Source of the DNA: Streptomyces sp.
Lineage (GTDB): Bacteria > Actinomycetota > Actinomycetes > Streptomycetales > Streptomycetaceae
NCBI RefSeq assembly: GCF_019510245.1
Contig: NZ_JAEKKT010000229.1
Coordinates: 1 to 38,845 of the forward strand
Length of the DNA: 38,845 nt
Direction of reading: 5' to 3'
A model generated the notes under the pieces. It was not told where the DNA came from and made no database searches. It saw only the letters and a program-made list of their open reading frames with translations. Every line of letters starts with the position of its first letter. The stretch's first letter is position 1. Made by a program: the position numbers and the translations under genes. Shown here in pieces: positions 1 through 8,594 of this stretch.

Positions 1-740
1 TCGATCAGGAAGTACAGCTGCCGGAGGCCGAGCAGTGAGAACGCCGTCGCGGTGACGACCAGATAGACCTGCTGGGTGAGGCCGAAGATCGCCGGGATGG
101 AGTCCAGGGCGAACAGGACGTCGGTCGTACCGATCGCGAGCATCACGACCAGCATCGGGGTCATGACCCGCTTGCCGTTCTGCTGGATCCACAGCTTGGT
201 GCCGTGGTAGCGGTCGGCCACACCGAACCTGCGCTCGGCGGCCTTGAGCAGCTTGTTCTCCTCGAACTCCTCTTCCTCCTGGTCGGCCCGGGCCTCCTGG
301 ATCAGCTTCCAGGCGGTCCAGATCAGGAAGGCGCCGAAGAGGTAGAAGACCCAGGAGAAGCTGGCGAGGATCGCGGCGCCCGCGGCGATGAAGACGGCTC
401 GCAGCATCAGGGCTATGAGGACACCGACGAGCAGCACCCGCTGCTGGTACTGCGAGGGAACGGCGAACTTCGCCATGATCAGGACGAAGACGAAGAGGTT
501 GTCGACGCTCAGCGACTTCTCGGTGATGAAGCCCGCGAAGAACTCGCCGGCGGGCTGGCCGCCGCCGAAGACGAGCAGGCCGAGGCCGAAGAGTCCCGCC
601 AGGGCGATCCAGACGACGGTCCAGATCCCGGCTTCCTTGACGGACACGTCATGCGGCTTGCGGCCGATGAAGAAGTCGACCGCGATCAGGGCGGCCAGCC
701 CCAGGATGGTGAGGACCCACAGGGTCGCGGATACATCCAC
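1..740 (-). CDS. TerC family integral membrane protein, probable Mn2+ exporter (3' end cut by window)
   Basis: The reading frame runs from GTG at 740 off the left edge, giving 246 residues of an incomplete protein. Hydrophobic segments alternate with short loops, and two TerC hallmarks are present: SLSVDNLFVFVLIM near residues 75-90 and ALDSIPAIFG near 215. A charged, Glu-rich loop lies between them (about 160-180). The GTG is the first possible start because an in-frame TAA lies 12 nt upstream; a GGAGG sits 5 nt before it. TerC proteins are inner-membrane proteins historically tied to tellurite resistance; several (Bacillus MeeF/MeeY type) export manganese. A Mn2+ riboswitch-like leader directly upstream supports that role here. 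The gene lies downstream of two terD genes on the same strand, but a hairpin with a T-tract separates them, so it is probably its own unit. Confidence 0.93.
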   Translation of the reverse strand, partial: MDVSATLWVLTILGLAALIAVDFFIGRKPHDVSVKEAGIWTVVWIALAGLFGLGLLVFGGGQPAGEFFAGFITEKSLSVDNLFVFVLIMAKFAVPSQYQQRVLLVGVLIALMLRAVFIAAGAAILASFSWVFYLFGAFLIWTAWKLIQEARADQEEEEFEENKLLKAAERRFGVADRYHGTKLWIQQNGKRVMTPMLVVMLAIGTTDVLFALDSIPAIFGLTQQVYLVVTATAFSLLGLRQLYFLI

Positions 741-783
741 TGTTGCCTCCGGTTAGTGAACGGCAAAGATTCGGCGTTGCGCT

Positions 784-883
784 ACCGGAGGTCTCTTCCA
801 CCCGGGACGGGCCGACGCCCCGGGATCCGACCGGATCCGTATTGACGGGTACGCCGCAGCAGACAGGGAGTACTCCCCTCCGT
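784..883 (-). promoter_or_regulatory. yybP-ykoY type manganese riboswitch in the terC leader
   Basis: Read on the minus strand, the leader opens with ACGGAGGGGAGTAC and closes with GAAGAGACCTCCGGT, about 85 nt later. The ends pair (CGGAGG with CCTCCG) to form the basal helix. The GGGGAGTA segment and the (C/G)AAGA-GACC segment correspond to the two conserved metal-binding strands of the yybP-ykoY family (known: Mn2+-sensing, switching on Mn exporters). The middle holds a CCCGTCAATACGG element and GC-rich helices that would form the other arm. It ends 43 nt before the GTG start of a TerC gene, the usual partner of this riboswitch. Recognition is by conserved strands and pairing, not a covariance search. 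Confidence 0.82.
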
Positions 884-928
884 GCGGAAAACACTACCCC
901 AATCACCAAGGAAAGGTAAAGCGATTGG

Positions 929-954
929 CAAAAGAAAGACCAAGTTGACTGGTC
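929..954 (-). terminator. Hairpin with T-tract after the terD pair
   Basis: On the minus strand a 5-bp stem GACCA/TGGTC with a 7-nt loop is followed at once by TTTCTTTT. It begins 9 nt after the TAA of the upstream TerD-ATPase gene and precedes the terC leader. The stem is short for a Streptomyces terminator, but T-runs are rare in this genome. It could instead be an operator for terC. Confidence 0.5.
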
Positions 955-962
955 AGAGGAGT

Positions 963-2966
963 TTACATGCGCTTGGTGCGGGCTGCGGCGACCCGGGTGA
1001 GCACCTGCTGGAGCACCTGGCTTCCGGGCGGCACGAGGCCGGGCTCGTACGTCCAGGCATGCCCCACCCACGGGTCGGCCAAGTGATCGTCCGGCACCGG
1101 CGTGAGTCTCATCAGTGAACGCCAGAGCGGGACGAGCAGCGGGCCGTAGGCGGCGGCTTCCTCACGGTCGGCGACCAGTAGGAGATGGACGCCGACGTCA
1201 GGGCCGTCGTCCGCGAGATAGCGCAGCTGTGTGACGGCCCGGTCATCGAAGCCGTGCGGGAAGTCGTTCACGACCAGCAGCTGCCGCGAGGTGTCCAGAC
1301 CGGCCGGCAGGGCGTCGGACGCACCGCCCCGCACCGCCATCTGCACCAGGTCGACGCGCTCCGTGAGCCGACCCAGCACACCCGCCACACCGGCGGCGCC
1401 CGTCGCGGGCGGCGCATCCAGCGCACCGGCCCCCGTCAGCGGTGCGAACGCGGACGCACCGGCACCCGCCGGATCGATGACCTGCACGCCGAACTCCCCC
1501 GCCGGATGGACGGCGAGCAGCCGGGCCGCGAGCGCCACCGCCGTCTGCAGGGCGAGGTGCCGCACCTCACCCGCCTCCTCGAACGGGGATCCGTCGGGTA
1601 CACCGCTGTCGACCCACAGGCCCCGCTCCAAAGGCAGCCTGACCAGCATCGGGATGCGCAGCGGGGCGCTCTCCGGGAGGTGGAGGTCACCCAGTCTGAC
1701 GGCCATCGGCGGCTCCGTCGGCACCCGGTACCCGTGCCAGACCGGGTTGTCCCAACGGGCGTACGCGGGCGCCAGCGCGGGCTCGACGACCTCGGACTCG
1801 GCGGTGAGCTGCGCGAGGTCCCGGTCGAGGGCCGCTCGCGCCTGGTCGGCCAGCTGGGCCTGCCGGGCCTGGGCCGCCTCGCGCGCGGCGTCGCCCGCCG
1901 AGCCCAGGCGGCTGCGCGGGTCGGAGAGGAGCTGGTCGAGCTCCTTCTCCATGCGCGACTCGGCGAAGTCGAGAGCGCTGCGATAGGCGGCGGTGGAGCG
2001 GGCCAGGTCCTCGAACATGCCCCAGACCTGGTTGTAGAGCCGCTCGTCCATGGACCAGCCGGCGGCGTCACCCGCGACGGGCGGCGGGGGTCCGTCCGCC
2101 GGGGCCGGAGCCTCGGGGGCCGGGGGCCGGGGCGTCTGGCGGCGCTTCGGATGGGTGTAGTCGACGGGTCCGCCGGTGGGAGCGGCGGCCGGGACGCCCG
2201 GGCCGCCGGAGGCCGGCACGCCGCCGTCGGGCGTCGGCCCCCTCTCGACGGACCCGTCGGAGGGGGCTGGTCGGCCGGCGCTGTCGCCGGCTGCCTGGAG
2301 GTCGTACGGGAACCCGGCCGCGGGGGCGGTGCCCGCCAGGTCGGGGCCGGTGACGGAGGCGGCCGTACGCCGGGAGCGGTCAGTGTCTGCGGTGCGGGCC
2401 GGGACCGAGCGGGCCAGGCCGCGCGCCACCGCTTCCTGGATCCCCCGGGCGAGTTCGGCGGCCTGGGGCAGGCCCTGGTCGGCGAGGAGCCCTGTCAGGC
2501 CCTCCGCGTAGCCCTGGCCCACCGCGCGGATCTTCCAGGCGGCCTGGCGGCGGTAGAGCTCCAGGGCGACGACCGCCGATTCGGCGTCCAGGCCGGTGAG
2601 CGTGTAGCCGGCGACCTCGGTGCCGTCGAGACCGGTGACCGCGGCGCGCGGTGCGGCGAGGGCACCGAAGCGGAACGGGCCGCCGGGCACGGCGGGCAGG
2701 GCGATCAGGACGTTGACCCGGTGCACGGTCTCGGGCATCGCGTCGAGGTCGACGGCGAGCCGGTGTTCGGCGGCCGCCTGCCGGGAGACCTCGATCCCGG
2801 GCAGTGTGGGCGCGCCCGGATGGGCCACCCCGTCGGCACCCCGTACCCGGCCGTTCTCGTCGGAGAGGGTGGCCCCGGCCACGACCGGCACGTCGGCCGA
2901 GATCCGGATCTCGATCCGGTTCCGCGAGAGCGGATGGTTCTGCCCGCGCACCAGCTCGGCCGTCAT
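963..2966 (-). CDS. TerD family protein with large C-terminal ATPase-like region
   Basis: A 667-residue protein. Residues 1-180 form a TerD domain (start MTAELVRGQNHPL; the YTLTGLDAESAVVALELYRRQ stretch is typical), which in family members binds Ca2+ and acts in tellurite and general stress response. A Pro/Ala/Gly-rich linker (about 190-300) follows. The C-terminal part has a coiled-coil-like charged stretch (about 320-390) and then an alpha/beta region with a LLVVNDFPHGFDD strand resembling a Walker B, as in FtsK/HerA-like ATPases. I see no canonical P-loop GxxxxGK[ST], so activity is uncertain. The ATG at 2966 has GGGGGA upstream and lies at the start of TerD homology; the frame is open further upstream without similarity. 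The single-domain TerD gene is 116 nt upstream, so co-transcription is likely. Confidence 0.85.
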   Translation of the reverse strand: MTAELVRGQNHPLSRNRIEIRISADVPVVAGATLSDENGRVRGADGVAHPGAPTLPGIEVSRQAAAEHRLAVDLDAMPETVHRVNVLIALPAVPGGPFRFGALAAPRAAVTGLDGTEVAGYTLTGLDAESAVVALELYRRQAAWKIRAVGQGYAEGLTGLLADQGLPQAAELARGIQEAVARGLARSVPARTADTDRSRRTAASVTGPDLAGTAPAAGFPYDLQAAGDSAGRPAPSDGSVERGPTPDGGVPASGGPGVPAAAPTGGPVDYTHPKRRQTPRPPAPEAPAPADGPPPPVAGDAAGWSMDERLYNQVWGMFEDLARSTAAYRSALDFAESRMEKELDQLLSDPRSRLGSAGDAAREAAQARQAQLADQARAALDRDLAQLTAESEVVEPALAPAYARWDNPVWHGYRVPTEPPMAVRLGDLHLPESAPLRIPMLVRLPLERGLWVDSGVPDGSPFEEAGEVRHLALQTAVALAARLLAVHPAGEFGVQVIDPAGAGASAFAPLTGAGALDAPPATGAAGVAGVLGRLTERVDLVQMAVRGGASDALPAGLDTSRQLLVVNDFPHGFDDRAVTQLRYLADDGPDVGVHLLLVADREEAAAYGPLLVPLWRSLMRLTPVPDDHLADPWVGHAWTYEPGLVPPGSQVLQQVLTRVAAARTKRM

Positions 2967-3082
2967 TGCCCACGTCCCCCTGTGTGTCGTGTCCTCGTGT
3001 GCCGTCGGGCCGCAGCTGAGCGCTCCGCCGGAAGTGCCGCATCGGGTGGTCCGGAGTCCGCGGCACCGCGGTGGGCGACCGC

Positions 3083-3661
3083 CTACAGGATCGGCAGGAT
3101 CGCCGGCACCAGGTCCTGGAAGGTGCGGCCCTTGGCCGGGACGCCCAGGGCCGTCATCGTCCAGCCTGATCCCGACCGGTGCACCTTCGCCATGATCTGG
3201 GCGGTGTACTCGCCGCCGCCGTCGAGCGTGTACCGGGCGAGTTCCTGGCCGGTGCTCTCGTCGACCAGCCGGCAGAAGGCGTTCTGCACTTCCTGGAAGG
3301 TCTGGCCGGTGAAGGAGTTGACGGTGAAGATGATCTGGTCGACGTGGACCGGCACGCGCGCGAGGTCGACGAGGATGGCCTCGTCGTCGCCGCCCTGGCC
3401 GGCGCCGCCGACGAGGTTGTCGCCCGTGTGGCGGACCGAGCCGTCGTCGCTCACCAGGTGCCGGAAGAACACGACGTCGACGGGCTGCTTGTCGGCGAAC
3501 AGCACCGCCGAGGCGTCCAGGTCGATCTCGCGGGTGCGCGAACCGAACAGCCCGCGCCGGGGCGCCGCCTTCCAGCCAAGACCCATGCGGACCGCGCTCA
3601 GGGAGCCGCCGTCCTTCTTCTCCAGGCTGATGGCCTGACCCTTGGTCATGTTGACGGTCAC
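3083..3661 (-). CDS. terD: TerD family stress protein
   Basis: A 192-residue stand-alone TerD domain, full length for the family. It starts MTVNMTKGQAISLEKKDG from a GTG with GGGGAAG upstream. The family's acidic Ca2+-binding loops are visible: TGDNLVGGAGQGGDDEAI near residues 65-85 and the central REIDLDASAVLFAD strand. TerD proteins are cytoplasmic or membrane-associated and work with TerC and TerB; in Streptomyces, TerD copies influence development and cell envelope (known for the family). The gene is first of a two-gene set with the fused TerD protein. The 157-nt gap to uvrB likely holds its promoter; TAGGGT about 60 nt upstream could be a -10. Confidence 0.93.
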   Translation of the reverse strand: MTVNMTKGQAISLEKKDGGSLSAVRMGLGWKAAPRRGLFGSRTREIDLDASAVLFADKQPVDVVFFRHLVSDDGSVRHTGDNLVGGAGQGGDDEAILVDLARVPVHVDQIIFTVNSFTGQTFQEVQNAFCRLVDESTGQELARYTLDGGGEYTAQIMAKVHRSGSGWTMTALGVPAKGRTFQDLVPAILPIL

Positions 3662-3818
3662 GGCTGCTTCCCCTCGTCGGATGTCCCCAGTGGCCGCGAA
3701 GTGCGCGGCTGCCCGAAACCCTATGCAGCGCCGCTGACAGCGCCGAACCCCGGCCCACGCTTTGTGTCGGTCTTGCAACACTTCGCGCCCATACCGGGGT
3801 CCGGTGGCGGCCCAGGCG

Positions 3819-5891
3819 TCAGGCCAGGCCCGCCTCCCTCATCTGGCGCAGTTCCTTCTTCATCTCGGACACCTCGTCGCGCAGCCGGGCCGCGATCTCG
3901 AACTGCAGATCAGCGGCGGCGGCCCGCATACGCTCCGTCATCTCCTCGATCTGCTCGGCGAGTTCAGCAGCCGGACGGTCGGTGGGCACTGTTTCCGCTG
4001 CCTTGCCCTTGACGGCCTTGCCGGCCTTCGCGCCCTTGGCCGCCTTGTCGCCCAGGGACGGAACGGGTGCCTTGGCCCCCTTGCCGTCCTTCAGCTTGCG
4101 ATAGCCCGAGCCGAGCAGCTGTTCGGTGTCGACCTCCTCGCGGGCGATCTGCGCGACGATGTCGTTGATCTTCTTCCGGAGCGGCTGCGGGTCGATGCCG
4201 TGGGCCTTGTTGTAGGCGACCTGCTTGCCGGAGACGTTGCGCGCCGCACGGCCGATGGTCTGGATCAGCGAGGTGCCCGAGCGCAGGAAGCCCTCCTTGT
4301 CGGCGTCGAGGATCGCCACCAGAGACACCTCGGGCAGGTCGAGGCCCTCGCGGAGGAGGTTGATGCCGACCAGGACGTCGTACTCGCCGGAGCGCAGCTC
4401 ACGCAGCAGCTCGACACGGCGCAGGGTGTCGACATCGCTGTGCAGGTAGCGCACCTGGATGCCGAGCTCCAGGAAGTAGTCCGTGAGGTCCTCGGCCATC
4501 TTCTTGGTGAGCGTGGTGACCAGGACCCGCTCGTCCTTCTCGGTGCGCTTGCGGATCTCGTGCACCAGGTCGTCGATCTGGCCCTCGGTGGGCTTGACGA
4601 CGACCTGGGGGTCGACGAGCCCGGTGGGACGGATGATCTGTTCGACGACGCCGTCCGAGCGGGAGATCTCGTACGTGCCGGGGGTCGCCGACAGATACAC
4701 GGCCTGCCCGATGCGCTCCTGGAACTCCTCCCACTTCAGGGGGCGGTTGTCCAGGGCGGAGGGCAGCCGGAACCCGTGGTCGACGAGGGTGCGCTTGCGG
4801 GAGGCGTCGCCCTCGTACATGGCACCGATCTGCGGCACGGTGACATGCGACTCGTCGATGACGAGGAGGAAGTCCTCCGGGAAGTAGTCGAGCAGGGTGT
4901 TCGGCGGGGACCCGGGCAGGCGGCCGTCGAAGTGCATCGAGTAGTTCTCCACGCCGGAGCAGGAGCCGATCTGGCGGAGCATCTCGATGTCGTACGTGGT
5001 CCGCATGCGCAGCCGCTGGGCCTCCAGGAGCTTGCCCTGCTTCTCCAGCTCGGCCAGGCGCTCCCCCAGCTCCTTCTCGATGTCGTTGACGGCCCGCTCC
5101 ATGCGTTCGGGGCCCGCGACGTAGTGGGAGGCCGGGAAGACGTACAGCTGCCGGTCGTCGCTGATGATCTCGCCGGTGAGCGGGTGCAGGGTGGACAGCG
5201 CCTCGATCTCGTCGCCGAACATCTCGATGCGGACGGCGAGCTCCTCGTAGACCGGGAAGATCTCGATGGTGTCGCCGCGGACGCGGAAGGTGCCGCGGGT
5301 GAACGCCAGGTCGTTGCGCGTGTACTGGATGTCCACGAAGCGGCGCAGCAGGTCGTCGCGGTCGATCTCGTCGCCGACCCGCAGCGGGACCATGCGGTCG
5401 ACGTACTCCTGCGGGGTACCGAGACCGTAGATGCAGGAGACCGAGGCGACCACGATCACGTCGCGGCGCGTGAGCAGTGAGTTGGTGGCGGAGTGGCGCA
5501 GCCGCTCGACCTCCTCGTTGATCGAGGAGTCCTTCTCGATGTAGGTGTCCGACTGCGGGACGTAGGCCTCGGGCTGGTAGTAGTCGTAGTACGAGACGAA
5601 GTATTCGACCGCGTTGTTCGGAAGAAGCTCGCGGAACTCGTTGGCCAGCTGGGCGGCCAGCGTCTTGTTCGGCGCCATCACCAGGGTGGGGCGCTGGAGC
5701 TTCTCGATCATCCACGCGGTGGTGGCGGACTTGCCGGTGCCGGTCGCGCCGAGGAGGACGACGTCCCTCTCACCGGCCTCGATGCGCCTGGCCAGGTCGG
5801 CGATGGCCGCCGGCTGGTCGCCGCTGGGCTGGTACGGGCTGACGACCTCGAAGGGCGCCACCGTGCGTTCGATGTGGGAAACGGGCCGCAT
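3819..5891 (-). CDS. uvrB: Excinuclease ABC subunit B (UvrB)
   Basis: A 690-residue protein of expected length. UvrB loads from UvrA onto damaged DNA, opens it and recruits UvrC for nucleotide excision repair. Visible: Q motif YQPSGDQPAAI (20-30), Walker A GATGTGKS (48-55), the Tyr-rich beta-hairpin YYDYYQPEAYVP near 100-112, DExH-like LVIDESH, helicase motif VI region QTIGRAARN, and a C-terminal UVR (UvrC-binding) helix pair in the last 45 residues. A Lys/Ala-rich linker (about 605-640) before the UVR domain is longer than in E. coli. The ATG at 5891 gives the family's normal N-terminus; TTG 5921 and GTG 5915 are in frame but add unconserved residues. No convincing actinobacterial LexA site was found upstream. 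The MHYT gene ends 40 nt upstream on the same strand. Confidence 0.97.
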   Translation of the reverse strand: MRPVSHIERTVAPFEVVSPYQPSGDQPAAIADLARRIEAGERDVVLLGATGTGKSATTAWMIEKLQRPTLVMAPNKTLAAQLANEFRELLPNNAVEYFVSYYDYYQPEAYVPQSDTYIEKDSSINEEVERLRHSATNSLLTRRDVIVVASVSCIYGLGTPQEYVDRMVPLRVGDEIDRDDLLRRFVDIQYTRNDLAFTRGTFRVRGDTIEIFPVYEELAVRIEMFGDEIEALSTLHPLTGEIISDDRQLYVFPASHYVAGPERMERAVNDIEKELGERLAELEKQGKLLEAQRLRMRTTYDIEMLRQIGSCSGVENYSMHFDGRLPGSPPNTLLDYFPEDFLLVIDESHVTVPQIGAMYEGDASRKRTLVDHGFRLPSALDNRPLKWEEFQERIGQAVYLSATPGTYEISRSDGVVEQIIRPTGLVDPQVVVKPTEGQIDDLVHEIRKRTEKDERVLVTTLTKKMAEDLTDYFLELGIQVRYLHSDVDTLRRVELLRELRSGEYDVLVGINLLREGLDLPEVSLVAILDADKEGFLRSGTSLIQTIGRAARNVSGKQVAYNKAHGIDPQPLRKKINDIVAQIAREEVDTEQLLGSGYRKLKDGKGAKAPVPSLGDKAAKGAKAGKAVKGKAAETVPTDRPAAELAEQIEEMTERMRAAAADLQFEIAARLRDEVSEMKKELRQMREAGLA

Positions 5892-5931
5892 GGGTTCTAC
5901 CGTACGACCCCGCACTGACAACCGGTTCTGA

Positions 5932-6798
5932 TCAGCGGTTCTGCGGGGTGCGCGCGCTGTGGTGGCTCGGCTGACGGCCGACGCGCAGCTGCGGGCGGCG
6001 GCTCGGGTGGTGGGTGACCTCGTCGGCCGGGACGCCCGGCTTGTGCTCCACGCGGAGCCGGCCGGGTCTGCCCGTGACCATCAGCGGGTCGAAGATCACG
6101 ACGACGGCGGCCAGGCAGAGGAAGGCCAGCGGGCCGATCAGCATGGGGGCGAGCAGGGAGGCGGGAGAATCGCCCGGGGACGTCACGCCGGCGCTGTGGA
6201 GGTGGACGGTGAGGGCGGCCATGCCGGTGTAGTGCATGCCGCTCACGGCGACTCCCATGACGAGGCTCGCGCCGACGCTCCACAGGAAGCCGCGGACCTG
6301 TCCGGCCGCCCACAGGGCCGAGGTGGCCGCGACGACCCCTATCACCACCGATGCGGCCACCGTGAGCGTGTTGTACTCCAGGGTTCCGTTGAGGCGCAGT
6401 CCGGCCATGCCCAGGTAGTGCATCGAGGCGATGCCCAGGCCGGTGATCGTGCCGCCCGTGAAGAGCGCGGCCCCGGTGGCGCCGCGGTAGCCGACTATGA
6501 AGATCCCGACGCCCACCATGACGACGGCAAGGCCGAGGCTCGCGTAGGTGAGGGGTTTGTCGTAGTGGATCGGCGTCTCCTTGACGCTGAACCCCATCAT
6601 GGCGACGAAGTGCATGGTCCATATGCCGGAGCCGATCGCCGCCGAGCCGAGGGCGAGCCAGGCGGGCCGCCAGGACTGTGCCACGAGCATCGCCCGGGTC
6701 GTGCAGCGCAGCCCGAGGGCGCCACCGAGGCAGGCCATCAGATAGGCCACCAGCGGGGTGACGACCCCGTAGCTGAATCCGTCGACCGTGCCCTGCAT
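5932..6798 (-). CDS. MHYT-domain integral membrane sensor
   Basis: A 288-residue membrane protein carrying three copies of the MHYT motif: MHFVAMMGF (about 62), MHYLGMAGL (about 125) and MHYTGMAAL (about 190). Each lies at a helix end, and there are about seven transmembrane helices. MHYT domains are proposed to bind copper through Met and His and to sense O2, CO or NO (known proposal, not proven). Here the domain stands alone with a roughly 60-residue basic cytoplasmic tail; there is no GGDEF, EAL or kinase output domain. The ATG at 6798 has AAGGG and GAAGGG upstream. It is divergent from the phosphodiesterase gene and may read through into uvrB (40-nt gap). Confidence 0.88.
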   Translation of the reverse strand: MQGTVDGFSYGVVTPLVAYLMACLGGALGLRCTTRAMLVAQSWRPAWLALGSAAIGSGIWTMHFVAMMGFSVKETPIHYDKPLTYASLGLAVVMVGVGIFIVGYRGATGAALFTGGTITGLGIASMHYLGMAGLRLNGTLEYNTLTVAASVVIGVVAATSALWAAGQVRGFLWSVGASLVMGVAVSGMHYTGMAALTVHLHSAGVTSPGDSPASLLAPMLIGPLAFLCLAAVVVIFDPLMVTGRPGRLRVEHKPGVPADEVTHHPSRRPQLRVGRQPSHHSARTPQNR

Positions 6799-6940
6799 GC
6801 GCGGCTGCCCTTCACCCTTTGCGTCCCGGAATATGTGCCATGCGCCCCCGTCCCAGGACCGCCCGAGCGGTCAGGGTTGACGCAGAGAGTATGACCCGCA
6901 CCGGAATGGTCGAACGATTTTCCGGCAAAGAAACACGCCC

Positions 6941-6960
6941 TTGCCGCAGTTGTGCGGCAA
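6941..6960. promoter_or_regulatory. Perfect 8-bp inverted repeat between divergent genes
   Basis: TTGCCGCA, a 4-nt loop, then TGCGGCAA. It lies in the 277-nt divergent region between the MHYT gene and the phosphodiesterase gene, about 140 nt from the MHYT start and 115 nt from the other. It could be an operator or an RNA hairpin; no function can be read directly. A TTGACT hexamer near 7019 is a candidate -35 for the rightward gene. Confidence 0.4.
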
Positions 6961-7075
6961 CGGTGAGCGGGCTTGGACGACTCCATTCAATCTGTGGCCA
7001 TCCGGCACCCGACCGCTGTTGACTCCCTGCTGTCACTCTTGTGCTGTCCGTATTCGCTCGACGTGAGGAGTGCGC

Positions 7076-7945
7076 ATGCACGCGCGCGCAGTCGCCGCCA
7101 CGGCCACCGCGCTGCTGGGAACCGCAGCCCTGCTGAGCCCCGTCCCCGCCGCCCGGGCCGGCGACGCCGCCGAACCCACGGTGCTCGCGCACCGGGGCGC
7201 CTCCGCCTACGCCCCCGAGAACACGCTGGCCGCCATCGACAAGGCGGCCTCGCTGGGCTTCACCTGGGTCGAGAACGACGTCCAGCGCACCAAGGACGGC
7301 CGGCTCGTCGTCATCCACGACGACAGCCTCCGGCGCACCACCGACGTCGAGAAGGTCTTCCCCGGCCGGGCGCCCTGGAAAGTGAAGGACTTCACCGCGG
7401 CCGAGGTCGCCCGGCTGGACGCGGGCAGCTGGTTCGCCCCCTCATACCGGGGCACGCGGGTGCCGACGCTGGCGCAGTACATGCGCCGGGTCGAGCACAA
7501 CCACGAGAAGCTGCTCCTGGAGATCAAGAACCCTGAGCTGTATCCCGGCATCGAGCGGCAGATCCTCGGCCTGCTGGACAGCGAGGGCTGGCTGGACCGC
7601 CGGCATCTGGACCGGCTCGTCGTGCAGAGCTTCAGCGCGGGCAGTCTGCGCACCGTGCACGGGCTCCGGCCCGCCGTGACGACCGGATACCTCGGAACAC
7701 CGTCGGTGGGGTCCCTGCACCGGTACGCGGGCTTCGTGGACCTGGTCAACCCGTCGGTGGACTCGATCTCCGCCGGTTACGTGAAGGACGTGCACTCGTT
7801 CGAAGGGCCGCACGGCAGGCCGCTGCGCGTCTTCACCTGGACGGTGAACGACGCGGTCACCACCTGGAAGGCCGTCGGTTACGGCGTGGACGGGATCATC
7901 ACCAACAAGCCGGACGTGGTGCGGGCCGCGCTGTGCGCGAGCTGA
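7076..7945 (+). CDS. Secreted glycerophosphodiester phosphodiesterase
   Basis: A 289-residue protein with a Sec signal peptide (basic start, hydrophobic core, likely cut after AARA at residue 28), so it acts outside the membrane. The GDPD TIM-barrel signature is intact: HRGASAYAPENT (His39, Arg40, Glu48), ENDVQRTKDG supplying metal ligands, then HDDSL with the second catalytic His. FTWTVND near the C-terminus is also typical. The enzyme cleaves glycerophosphodiesters to glycerol 3-phosphate and an alcohol, useful for phosphate or carbon scavenging. ATG 7076 is preferred over GTG 7070 because GAGGAG is spaced for the ATG and overlaps the GTG. I did not see a clear PHO box. Confidence 0.93.
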   Translation: MHARAVAATATALLGTAALLSPVPAARAGDAAEPTVLAHRGASAYAPENTLAAIDKAASLGFTWVENDVQRTKDGRLVVIHDDSLRRTTDVEKVFPGRAPWKVKDFTAAEVARLDAGSWFAPSYRGTRVPTLAQYMRRVEHNHEKLLLEIKNPELYPGIERQILGLLDSEGWLDRRHLDRLVVQSFSAGSLRTVHGLRPAVTTGYLGTPSVGSLHRYAGFVDLVNPSVDSISAGYVKDVHSFEGPHGRPLRVFTWTVNDAVTTWKAVGYGVDGIITNKPDVVRAALCAS

Positions 7946-7996
7946 CCCGGGCCGGGGCGACGGGCACTGTCAGTGGCGGGCCGTACGGTGGGGCAC

Positions 7997-8551
7997 ATGG
8001 ACAGCGAAGGGCAGTACGGGCAGCGGGTGGTGTGGGCCGTCGTGGGCACCGACATCGGTCCGCTGCTGCTCGCGGCGACCGGCAGCGGCCTGGTCAACGT
8101 GGTGTTCCACGCCACCGAGGCGGTGCGGGAGCGGACGGTGGAGCGGCTGGCGGCCCGGCTGGGCAGCGAGCCCGTCGAGGATCCCGCGGAGCCGGTGCTG
8201 GCCGAGGCGATATCCCAGGTGCGGGCGTACTTCGCGGGCCGCCGGCAGGACTTCGACCTGCCGCTGGACTGGTCGCTGATCTCCGGCTTCAACCGCCAGG
8301 TGCTGCGCGAACTGGCCACCGGGGTCCCCTGCGGCACGGTGGTCGGGTACGGCGACCTGGCGGGACGCGTCGGGCAGCCCGGCGGGGCGCAGGCGGTGGG
8401 CGCGGCGATGGGCGCCAATCCGCTGCCGGTCGTCGTGCCCTGTCACCGGGTCGTGGAGAGCGACGGGGGGATCGGCGGGTTCGGGGGCGGTCTGGAGACC
8501 AAGCGGAAGCTGCTCGCCCTGGAGGGTGTGCTGCCCGAGCCGCTGTTCTGA
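7997..8551 (+). CDS. ogt: Methylated-DNA--[protein]-cysteine S-methyltransferase
   Basis: A 184-residue suicide repair enzyme that moves methyl groups from O6-methylguanine to its own cysteine. The active-site PCHRV is at 148-152 (Cys149). The DNA-binding winged helix includes GTVVGYGDLA with the family's recognition Tyr. The C-terminal GGFGGGLETKRKLLALEG stretch is diagnostic. There is no AraC-like Ada domain, so it is Ogt-type. The ATG at 7997 has GGTGGGG just upstream. It follows the phosphodiesterase gene by 51 nt on the same strand but has no functional link to it. Confidence 0.95.
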   Translation: MDSEGQYGQRVVWAVVGTDIGPLLLAATGSGLVNVVFHATEAVRERTVERLAARLGSEPVEDPAEPVLAEAISQVRAYFAGRRQDFDLPLDWSLISGFNRQVLRELATGVPCGTVVGYGDLAGRVGQPGGAQAVGAAMGANPLPVVVPCHRVVESDGGIGGFGGGLETKRKLLALEGVLPEPLF

Positions 8552-8574
8552 GGCCTGGTCCCCGAACCGGCCGT

Positions 8575-8589
8575 GCGGCGCCCCGCCGC
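8575..8589. terminator. Short GC hairpin between convergent ogt and VOC genes
   Basis: GCGGCG-CCC-CGCCGC, a perfect 6-bp stem in the 43-nt gap between two convergent genes. No T-tract, which is common for Streptomyces terminators. It is placed to serve both strands. Confidence 0.4.
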
Positions 8590-8594
8590 GGCGG

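Noticed and set aside
3762..5480. Long open frame antisense to uvrB
   Set aside because: It mirrors uvrB codon bias, has Leu/Asp/Val-rich low-similarity content and no ribosome site; uvrB itself is unmistakable.
5920..5927. Palindrome AACCGGTT upstream of uvrB as a LexA (SOS) box
   Set aside because: Actinobacterial LexA boxes need CGAAC and GTTCG halves with four bases between; here the halves are too close and incomplete.
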